The notes below the pieces were generated by a model. It saw only the letters and a program-made list of their open reading frames with translations. It was not told the DNA's origin and made no database searches. Both the position numbers and the translations under genes were made by a program. 44,831 nt of DNA from JAWOJB01 sp046484325 (lineage in GTDB: Bacteria; Actinomycetota; Acidimicrobiia; Spongiisociales; ZC4RG35), in assembly GCA_046484325.1 (NCBI GenBank), contig JAWOJB010000060.1, positions 1 through 44,831 of the forward strand. Reading direction: 5' to 3'. The stretch's first letter is position 1, and each line of letters begins with the position of its first letter. Shown piece after piece: positions 38,897 to 44,831 of the stretch.

Positions 38897-40085
38897 CCGG
38901 GATCACCCGCAGCGATCGCACCTCTCGGTCGGCCATCCCGACCGCCCGCAGGTATTCCGCCTTGCCGGCGTCGAGCAGATGTCGCACGAGGTCCTCGGAC
39001 CGGGCGCGTACCTCGGGCTCGTCCGCCTCCAGGTCTCCCACCGCCCGATCGGCCGCGCCTGTGACCAGCAACGCCGCGGCAGCCGCATCCCGGGCGTATG
39101 GATCATCGCCGTCGATCTCGGCCACCAGCGCCTCGGTGCCACCGGGGATCCGCGCGAGAGACATCGCCGCGTTCTGCCGTACCCACCAGGCCGGATCCCG
39201 CAGCGCATGGGCGAGGTAGGGAACGGCCGCCGGCTCCAGCACCTGGCCGAGCGCCGTGGCGGCCTGGGCCCGCACCTCCCAGGCGCCGTCCCCCAGCAAC
39301 GCCATGAGGCGGGGTGTCGAGGCGGGACCGCCACAGCGCCCGAGGGCGGCGGTGGCTCGAACCCTGAGCTCGGTGTCGGGCGTATCGAGCACGGCCAGCA
39401 GCGCCGGCTCGGCCGATCGGTCGCCGATCGACCCGAGGATCCGCGCCACCACCGGGCGGTAGCGGCCGCCGCTGCCGAGATGGGCGCACAGCTCGGGCAC
39501 CGCCTGCGGTCCGAGCCGGCCGAGGCCGTCGGCGATGCGCAGCGCCGCCCACTCGCTCGAGCGCTCCATGCAGGCGAGCAGGTTGGGGACGGCCTGGGCG
39601 TCGCCGATCGCGGCGATGGCGAGGGCGGCATGCACCCCCACGTCCTCGTCGCTATCGGTGAGCAACGAGAGAAGAAGAGGGATGGTGGACGCATCGGCCA
39701 CCTCGACCAGGGCCTGGGCCGCCCTCACCCGCCGGCGCCGGCCGAACCCGGTGAGGTCGGCGCGCAGCCAGTCGATCATGCCGCTGGCCCGGGTGAGGAC
39801 GAGCAGGCGCTCGCGCTCGGAGCCCCGGAGGAAGCGCAGATGCTCGAGGACCACCTCGCAGAGCAGCGGATCTCGCCGGCGCCGGAGGAGCCTGCGGGGG
39901 ATCTGACGGGTGCCCATCACCAGGTCGCCGACCAGCTCGGCGAGCGCGGCGCGGCGGCGGGCCTGCCGGCGCCGAACCGCCTGCCTGGTCATCTTGCGGG
40001 CGAAGAGACCGGTGGTGGCGAGGATGACCACGGCGAGCACCACCACCAGGGCCTGGACGAGCGCTCCTGCACCCATCGACGTCAC
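38880..40085 (-). CDS. Membrane-anchored HEAT-repeat protein
   Basis: The product of about 401 residues has one N-terminal membrane span (ALVQALVVVLAVVILATTGLFA), a basic cytoplasmic stretch and seven or more HEAT/PBS-type repeats. Repeat examples are DEDVGVHAALAIAAIGDAQA, WEVRAQAATALGQVL and WWVRQNAAMSLARI, of about 31 residues. Such repeats make protein-binding solenoids. Flanked by a response regulator and a polysaccharide synthase, it may be a scaffold or regulatory subunit of the synthase (inference). The GTG start at 40085 overlaps the regulator stop; ATG 40076 is the alternative. Confidence 0.82.
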   Translation of the reverse strand: MTSMGAGALVQALVVVLAVVILATTGLFARKMTRQAVRRRQARRRAALAELVGDLVMGTRQIPRRLLRRRRDPLLCEVVLEHLRFLRGSERERLLVLTRASGMIDWLRADLTGFGRRRRVRAAQALVEVADASTIPLLLSLLTDSDEDVGVHAALAIAAIGDAQAVPNLLACMERSSEWAALRIADGLGRLGPQAVPELCAHLGSGGRYRPVVARILGSIGDRSAEPALLAVLDTPDTELRVRATAALGRCGGPASTPRLMALLGDGAWEVRAQAATALGQVLEPAAVPYLAHALRDPAWWVRQNAAMSLARIPGGTEALVAEIDGDDPYARDAAAAALLVTGAADRAVGDLEADEPEVRARSEDLVRHLLDAGKAEYLRAVGMADREVRSLRVIPGGRAR

Positions 40086-40480
40086 CCGGGCAGATGGCCG
40101 AGGCTGCGCCGGAGCTCGGCCCTGACCTTCGCCTGGAGCTCGGCGACGCTGAACGGCTTGGCGATGAGCTCGGCGACCCCCAGCTCGAAGGCATCGACCA
40201 CCCGGTCCTCCGTGGCGAGGCCGGTCAGCATGATCACCGGCCAGGTCATCCCGTCGCGACGCCACTCGGAGAGAAGCTCCATGCCGAGCATCCCCGGCAG
40301 GTGGTGATCGAGGATCACGAGGTCGAAGCTCCGCCCGGCGACGAGCGCCCGGGCGAGTAGCCCGTCCTCGCACACCTCGACGCGGCACCCCACCCCCTCG
40401 AGGGCACGGCGTACCACGTACGCCACGACGCGATCGTCCTCGACCACGAGGACGTGCGGAGCTCCGGCCGTGGGGGTCAT
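40082..40480 (-). CDS. Single-domain response regulator
   Basis: The 132-residue receiver domain has D13-D16-type acidic residues (LVVEDDRVV), phosphoacceptor D58 (LVILDHHLPG) and K108 (IAKPF), so it should be phosphorylatable. It has a short helical tail but no output domain. A purine-rich AAGGGAG lies immediately before the ATG, with little spacing. It is the first gene of the HEAT-GT2 operon; its kinase must be elsewhere. A GATACA hexamer 6 bases before the ATG may be a -10. Confidence 0.85.
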   Translation of the reverse strand: MTPTAGAPHVLVVEDDRVVAYVVRRALEGVGCRVEVCEDGLLARALVAGRSFDLVILDHHLPGMLGMELLSEWRRDGMTWPVIMLTGLATEDRVVDAFELGVAELIAKPFSVAELQAKVRAELRRSLGHLPG

Positions 40481-40604
40481 CTCCCTTGTATCGGCGCGGA
40501 TCTCCGTCGCCTCAGCCCTTTCCCCGGGAGGGCTTGGGCCACGAAACCCCATCACACCTCGGATTGGTCCAGCATGGGTCGATCGGCCTACTCTCGCCGG
40601 ACTC

Positions 40605-41186
40605 GTGCGATCCCTCGCCCTCACCCTCGTCTGCATCGTCGCCATCGCGTCCGCGCCCGTGGCCCTGGCCGACGACGTCGACGCCGCAGTCGCCGGCGCC
40701 CGCGGCGGAGGGCTCGTGGTCCGGACAGAGGTCGAGCAGACGGCGGTCGATTCGGCCCGCGGGCAGGCGGCGGCGGGCCGCCTGGCACATGTCTCGCTCG
40801 GGCACCTCCTGTCGACATGCGAGGCAGCCGCCGAGGTGCTGGGGGCAGGCCCCGATGTGGCCACGATCTTCGACGGGTTCCGCCAGAGCTCCAGCCACTG
40901 GTCGATCATCACCGGGTCCCGGTGGACAGCGATGGGAACCGGCGCGGCGGTCGGACCGGACGGGTTGCTCTACGTCTCGATCGTGTTCTGCGACGAGATC
41001 GACGCCACTGTGCCCGCACCCGCACCCGCACCCGCACCGGCTACGAGCTCACCAGCCCCGTCCCGGCCGTCTCCAAGGTCCGAGCAGCCCTCCGCCGACA
41101 TCACGGTGTCGGCCCTCCTCATCGGCCCCGGACCGTTCGCTCCGACCGACCAGTGGTCCACGGGGAACGTCCCCCTGGTCGTCTGA
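40605..41186 (+). CDS. Secreted CAP-domain-like protein
   Basis: The product of about 193 residues has a signal peptide (VRSLALTLVCIVAIASAPVA), then a region with features of the CAP/SCP fold: LGHLLSTCEAAAEVLG, HWSIITGSRWTAMGTGAAVG and GLLYVSIVFCD. The tail has an AP dipeptide run (VPAPAPAPAPA). CAP proteins are secreted with diverse functions; no specific role is proposed. GTG 40605 is chosen because it opens the signal peptide. TACTCT at 40589-40594 is a possible -10. It diverges from the response regulator at 40480 and converges on asd with a 5-base gap. Confidence 0.65.
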   Translation: MRSLALTLVCIVAIASAPVALADDVDAAVAGARGGGLVVRTEVEQTAVDSARGQAAAGRLAHVSLGHLLSTCEAAAEVLGAGPDVATIFDGFRQSSSHWSIITGSRWTAMGTGAAVGPDGLLYVSIVFCDEIDATVPAPAPAPAPATSSPAPSRPSPRSEQPSADITVSALLIGPGPFAPTDQWSTGNVPLVV

Positions 41187-41191
41187 TCGGC

Positions 41192-42220
41192 TCAGGATCG
41201 CTCGGCGACCACCAGCTCGGCGATCTGCACGGCGTTGAGGGCGGCGCCCTTGCGAAGGTTGTCGCCGACCACCCAGAGGTTGATGCCCCCGGGCTCCCCC
41301 AGCGTCTCCCGGACCCGACCGACGAGCACGTCGTCGATGCCCGCGGAGTCGAGCGGGGTGGGAACCGTGTCCTCCCACACCTGGACACCGGGCGCCGCCG
41401 TCAGCAGGTCGAGGGCCTCCTCCCGGCCCACCGGGCGATCGAACCGGAGGGTGGCTGCGATGCCGTGCCCGACCATGACGGGCACGCGCACGCAGGTCGG
41501 CTCCACCCACAGACCGGGCACCTCGAGGATCTTGCGCGACTCGTAGACCAGCTTCCACTCCTCGTCGGTGTACCGGTGCTCCTTCTCGGACCCGGCAAAG
41601 GGGATGACGTTGAACCCGATCGGGCGGGCGTAGACCTGCGGGAGCGGATCGTCCCATCCGCCCACGCGAAGCGCCTCCGTGGCGTCGAGGAAGAACCGGG
41701 TCTGCCGCTCCAGCTCCTCCATCCCACGCTGCCCGGAGCCCGACACCGATTGGTACGAGGTGGCGATCATCGAGCGCACCCCCGCCCCGCGATGGAGCGG
41801 CCCCACCGCCATCATGAGGTCCATCGTGGTGCAGTTGGGGTTCGCCACGATGCCCCGCGGGCGCCGGATCACGGCGTGGTCGTTGACCTGGGCGACGACC
41901 AGGGGAACATCGGGCTCCATGCGGAACGCCGAGGAATTGTCGACCACGACGGCTCCCGCCTCGGCGAACCTGGGGGCATGGGCGCGAGAGCGATCCCCGC
42001 CGGCCGAGAACAGGGCCACCTCGATCCCGGAAGGGTCGGCGGTGGCCAGGTCTTCGACCTCCACCTCGCCCCAGGCCGTCTCCACCTTCGATCCCGCCGA
42101 TCGCTCCGAGGCGAGCAGTCGTAGCTCGGATACCGGGAAGACCCGTTCCTCGAGGATCGCGATCATGGTCCGGCCGACCGCCCCGGTGGCACCGACGACC
42201 GCCGTCCGTACGCCGGTCAT
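41192..42220 (-). CDS. asd: Aspartate-semialdehyde dehydrogenase
   Basis: The 342-residue enzyme reduces aspartyl phosphate to aspartate semialdehyde with NADPH in the lysine, threonine, methionine and diaminopimelate pathway. Motifs are the N-terminal VVGATGAVGRTM, VVDNSSAFRM, the nucleophile C130 in IVANPNCTTM, and SYQSVSGSGQRGMEEL. GDNLRKGAALNAVQIAE closes the protein. Its ATG overlaps the lysC stop (ATGA), so the two form one operon. Length is normal. Confidence 0.96.
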   Translation of the reverse strand: MTGVRTAVVGATGAVGRTMIAILEERVFPVSELRLLASERSAGSKVETAWGEVEVEDLATADPSGIEVALFSAGGDRSRAHAPRFAEAGAVVVDNSSAFRMEPDVPLVVAQVNDHAVIRRPRGIVANPNCTTMDLMMAVGPLHRGAGVRSMIATSYQSVSGSGQRGMEELERQTRFFLDATEALRVGGWDDPLPQVYARPIGFNVIPFAGSEKEHRYTDEEWKLVYESRKILEVPGLWVEPTCVRVPVMVGHGIAATLRFDRPVGREEALDLLTAAPGVQVWEDTVPTPLDSAGIDDVLVGRVRETLGEPGGINLWVVGDNLRKGAALNAVQIAELVVAERS

Positions 42221-43449
42221 GCGATGACCTCCTCGGCGACCGTCGGCGGTTCGAATGCGTCGTGGAGGGCCCGCACCGCCGCCTCCACGTCCTCCGACCC
42301 CACGACGCAGGAGATACGGATGGTCGACGTCGAGATCATGTCGATGTTGATTCCGGCGTCGGCGAGCGCCCGGAACACACCGGCGGCCACGCCCGGGTGC
42401 GACTTCATCGCCGCCCCGACCAGCGAGACCTTGGCGACGTCGGCGTCGACTTCCACGCCGATCGCCTCCAGCTCGACGGCGACCTGACCGGCGATGGTCC
42501 GGGCGATGTCGAGCGACGCCTTCGGCACCGTGAACGAGATGTCGGTGGAGCCGTCGTGGGAGACGTTCTGGACGATCATGTCGACGTTGATCCCGGCCGA
42601 GGCGAGCGGCTCGAACACCCGGGCCGCCACCCCGGGCCGATCGGGCACTCCCCGCACCGTGACCTTCGCCTCCGAGGTGTCATGGGCGATCCCGCTGATG
42701 ATGGCCTGCTCCATCGTGGTCTCCTTGACCCAGGTCCCGGGTCGGTCGTGGAACGACGATCGTACGTGGATGGGGATGCCGAACCTGCGCCCGAACTCGA
42801 CCGAACGGGTCATAAGGACGCCCGAGCCCGAGGCCGACATCTCGAGCATCTCCTCGAACGAGATCTCCTCGAGCTTGCGGGCGTCGGGGACCAGCCGGGG
42901 ATCGGCGGTGAAGACGCCGTCGACGTCGGTGTAGATCTCGCACATGTCCGCGTCCAGCGAGGCCGCCAGCGCCACCGCGGTGGCATCGGAGCCGCCCCGG
43001 CCGAGCGTGGTGATCTCCTTCGAGAGGGGGTCGACGCCCTGGAACCCGGCGACGATCACCACCTTGCCCTCGGCCAGGCCATCCTTGACACGGGTGCCCC
43101 GGATCTCCTGGATCCGCGCCTCCCCGTGGGCGGCGTCCGTGAGGATCCCGGCCTGGGAGCCGGTGAAGCTGACGGCGTGCACCCCGCGACGCTCGATCGC
43201 CATCGCCGTGAGCGCCATGGAGATGCGCTCGCCGGCGGTCAGCAGCATGTCCATCTCCCGAGCAGGCGGATCGGGGTTGATCGCCTCGGCCAGCTCGACG
43301 AGCTGGTCGGTGGTGTGGCCCATCGCCGAGACGACCACGACCACGTCATGGCCCTCGGACCTCGTGGCGACGATCCGATCGGCGACCCGGCTGATGCGCT
43401 CGGGGTCGGCGACCGACGTGCCCCCATACTTCTGGACGACGATCGACAT
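42217..43449 (-). CDS. lysC: Aspartate kinase
   Basis: The 410-residue kinase phosphorylates aspartate, the first step of the aspartate pathway. N-terminal motifs are VVQKYGGTSV and LGRGGSDATAVALAA, then YTDVDGVFTADPR. Two ACT domains follow (VPDRPGVAARVFEPLA and GVAAGVFRALADAGINIDMI), which bind lysine or threonine for feedback control. The start is ATG 43449; the longer open frame upstream is not kinase-like. TACACT at 43479-43474 (minus) may be its -10. It is first in the lysC-asd operon. Confidence 0.96.
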   Translation of the reverse strand: MSIVVQKYGGTSVADPERISRVADRIVATRSEGHDVVVVVSAMGHTTDQLVELAEAINPDPPAREMDMLLTAGERISMALTAMAIERRGVHAVSFTGSQAGILTDAAHGEARIQEIRGTRVKDGLAEGKVVIVAGFQGVDPLSKEITTLGRGGSDATAVALAASLDADMCEIYTDVDGVFTADPRLVPDARKLEEISFEEMLEMSASGSGVLMTRSVEFGRRFGIPIHVRSSFHDRPGTWVKETTMEQAIISGIAHDTSEAKVTVRGVPDRPGVAARVFEPLASAGINVDMIVQNVSHDGSTDISFTVPKASLDIARTIAGQVAVELEAIGVEVDADVAKVSLVGAAMKSHPGVAAGVFRALADAGINIDMISTSTIRISCVVGSEDVEAAVRALHDAFEPPTVAEEVIA

Positions 43450-43541
43450 CGGATCCCGTCTGGTGAGGAACGGAGTGTACCGGTGGCGGGTTTCGAGCCG
43501 TGCTCGCCGACTATCGTCCCCCATCCCTCCGGGAGCACCCG

Positions 43542-44339
43542 ATGACCACCGACAAGCGACACCGAAAGAAGGAAGCGCGCCGCCAGCGCCTCGAGACCGA
43601 GCGCAAGGCGGCTTCTCGCCGGGAGCTGCGGCGGAGGCTGCTAGCCGCCTTCGGGATCGGAGCGGTCGTGATCGGGGTGCTCGTCGTCTTCTCACTCGGC
43701 GACGACGCCGACCTCCCGGGCACCTACGAGGCCTTCCGCAACCAGCCCACGGCCTGCGGGGGCGAACAGCCGCCCGCCGAGCAGATCCAGACCTTCCCCG
43801 CACCCGAAGACATGGGCATCGGCCCCGACGACCCCGTCACCGCCACGCTCGTCACCTCGTGCGGGGAGATCGTGCTCGAGCTCGACCCGGCGTCGTCACC
43901 CGCCACCGTCAACTCGTTCGTGTTCCTGGCCGAGCAGGGCTTCTACGACGGCACCGTGTTCCACCGGATCCTCGCCGACTTCGTGGTGCAGGGCGGCGAC
44001 CCCCAGGCCGACGGCCGGGGCGGGCCCGGCTACCGGGTGCCCGATGAGTTCCCCGAGGCCGGCTTCACCTACGAGCCGGGGGTGGTGGCGATGGCCAACG
44101 CCGGCCGGGGCACCACCGGCATGCTTCCGCAGTTGGTCAAGATGGTCGAGAGCAAACTTGATGTGAATGATCTTGGCGGGATCACCGTCGGGCAGGCCCT
44201 CGACGCACTGGACGAAGCGGCATCGGAAGAGGAAAAAGCAGTCATCGCCCAGGCCCGGCAGTTTCTGACCGCCATGCCTTTTGTCCTCGACCTGCCGTTC
44301 GAGGCGGTGTATTTGCAGTACGTTGCAGGAGACCGGTGA
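43542..44339 (+). CDS. Cyclophilin-type peptidyl-prolyl isomerase, 3' part replaced by foreign sequence
   Basis: The frame starts with a lysine/arginine-rich segment, a membrane span (LLAAFGIGAVVIGVLVVFSL) and a linker, then a cyclophilin domain: SPATVNSFVFLAEQGFYDG, TVFHRILADFVVQGGDP and VVAMANAGRGTTG. Cyclophilins continue here with a SQFFI-type core strand. Instead the sequence becomes MLPQLVKMVESKLDVNDLGG and a non-cyclophilin tail ending AVYLQYVAGDR. The join is at about 44,115-44,125 and coincides with a drop in GC and more AT-ending codons. The domain is therefore truncated at roughly two-thirds. GTG/ATG alternatives upstream are less likely; GGGAG precedes ATG 43542. Confidence 0.75.
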   Translation: MTTDKRHRKKEARRQRLETERKAASRRELRRRLLAAFGIGAVVIGVLVVFSLGDDADLPGTYEAFRNQPTACGGEQPPAEQIQTFPAPEDMGIGPDDPVTATLVTSCGEIVLELDPASSPATVNSFVFLAEQGFYDGTVFHRILADFVVQGGDPQADGRGGPGYRVPDEFPEAGFTYEPGVVAMANAGRGTTGMLPQLVKMVESKLDVNDLGGITVGQALDALDEAASEEEKAVIAQARQFLTAMPFVLDLPFEAVYLQYVAGDR

Positions 44340-44370
44340 CAGGCAAGACCTCTGAGGTTTGATCTTTTCG

Positions 44371-44406
44371 CAGCGACGGAGCACTTGTTCCGTCGCTGTT
44401 GTTTTG
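44371..44406 (+). terminator. Canonical rho-independent terminator in the foreign segment
   Basis: CAGCGACGGA (44371-44380) pairs perfectly with TCCGTCGCTG (44389-44398), followed by the T-rich TTGTTTTG. It lies 32 bases after the hybrid reading frame. This classic form is unlike the T-less hairpins elsewhere in the window. Confidence 0.85.
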
Positions 44407-44428
44407 TCCCCAGGCTCTACCGATACAC

Positions 44429-44671
44429 TTATCGACGATGCCTGACTCGAAATATGCGCACCGTCATTTCAGTGTCATTGATTGCATAGATGACCCGGTA
44501 ATCGCCAACACGGATTCGCCAATCGTTGTTCGAGCCAGCAAGCTTGCGGCATCCTGGCGGTCTTGGGGTTTCGGCCAAAGCACGGATGCGAGGGATGATG
44601 CGGTGAAATGTTTCAACAGGGAGCTTTTTAAAATCTCGTTCTGCCGTTTGCTCCAGGTAGATTTCATACAT
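44429..44671 (-). CDS. RelE/ParE-family toxin
   Basis: The 80-residue protein matches RelE-type mRNA interferases: TAERDFKKLPVETFHRIIPR, LAGSNNDWRIRVGDYRVIYAI and the C-terminal VRIFRVRHRR, with the conserved WRIRVGDYRVIY strand. It would cleave mRNA at the ribosome unless bound by its antitoxin. ATG 44671 overlaps the antitoxin stop by 8 bases. Base composition and AT-ending codons differ from the rest of the window, and it lies in the segment beyond the cyclophilin junction. Confidence 0.88.
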   Translation of the reverse strand: MYEIYLEQTAERDFKKLPVETFHRIIPRIRALAETPRPPGCRKLAGSNNDWRIRVGDYRVIYAINDTEMTVRIFRVRHRR

Positions 44672-44831
44672 TGGGAGTGTACTCGGCCAGGAATTCGTCG
44701 AGTTTTCTGAATTTGAGGGGCTTTTCTCTCATTTCTTTGAGCATTTCCAGGTCGTCCAGGTCTTCCAGCCGCTCCAGCATTTCTTGATATTCGTCAATAT
44801 CCAGGATGACTGCGGCAGGTTGACCATTCCG
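44664..44831 (-). CDS. Phd/YefM-family antitoxin, cut by the right edge
   Basis: Reading the minus strand from the right edge gives 55 residues ending at TGA 44666-44664. They begin RNGQPAAVILDIDEYQEMLE, typical of the C-terminal half of Phd/YefM antitoxins, then RLEDLDDLEMLKEMREKPL and KLDEFLAEYTPNV. The DNA-binding N-terminal part lies outside the window. It forms the usual antitoxin-first pair with the RelE toxin. Confidence 0.82.
   Translation of the reverse strand, partial: RNGQPAAVILDIDEYQEMLERLEDLDDLEMLKEMREKPLKFRKLDEFLAEYTPNV

Noticed and set aside
44399..44710. Plus-strand open frame at the right end
   Set aside because: It is antisense to the RelE and Phd genes, which have clear family motifs.

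Overview
This window is about 44.8 kb of dense, very high-GC DNA with short intergenic gaps, GTG starts, ATGA/GTGA/TGATG gene overlaps and several TANNNT hexamers ending 6-8 bases before a start codon. Together with a WhiB-family protein, a GlnR-type regulator beside glutamine synthetase and an Eis-type acetyltransferase, this points to an actinobacterium (Actinomycetota), possibly an uncultured Acidimicrobiia-like lineage. The class-level placement is inference.

Layout, left half. The minus strand from 4160 to the left edge carries a glycolate oxidase operon (glcD-glcE-glcF) and a cut-off membrane protein. A DUF4870 membrane protein diverges from it. Next come a hydantoinase/oxoprolinase pair (hyuA-hyuB, minus), a stand-alone Nfu N-domain protein, two membrane-anchored proteins of unknown role, an Eis-like acetyltransferase, and a glnA-glnR-like pair that ends at a perfect 18-bp hairpin. 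Converging on that hairpin is a minus-strand operon for sulfur metabolism: HTH-PocR regulator, sulfide:quinone oxidoreductase-like flavoprotein, DUF1641, TusE/DsrC-like carrier, DsrE2, DUF302 and a methyltransferase. It is the most interesting metabolic unit here. Upstream lies an ALDH7-type semialdehyde dehydrogenase whose leader holds a small tandem repeat.

Middle. A DUF5995 gene appears to be interrupted by an in-frame TGA. It is followed by RidA, a lipoprotein, and a divergent Fe-S pair (ErpA-type carrier and Mrp ATPase). A NUDIX-MBL-M23 operon diverges from selA-selB, so this organism has the selenocysteine incorporation factors. Then come WhiB, an NfeD-type protein with an apparently dead protease domain, a lone receiver domain and a CorC/HlyC-type membrane protein.

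Right half. Downstream of tRNA-Pro(CGG) lies a decayed integrative region: an MNT/HEPN toxin-antitoxin pair, an integrase C-terminal remnant, a TetR regulator whose stop is lost into that remnant, and a frameshifted HNH remnant. Then follow a P-type cation ATPase and a response regulator - HEAT-repeat - GT2 glycosyltransferase operon, probably for a surface polysaccharide. A secreted CAP-like protein, the lysC-asd operon and a cyclophilin gene complete the block. Around 44,120 the cyclophilin reading frame switches into unrelated, lower-GC sequence with a canonical terminator and a RelE/Phd toxin-antitoxin pair. This is either a transfer junction or an assembly chimera at a contig end.
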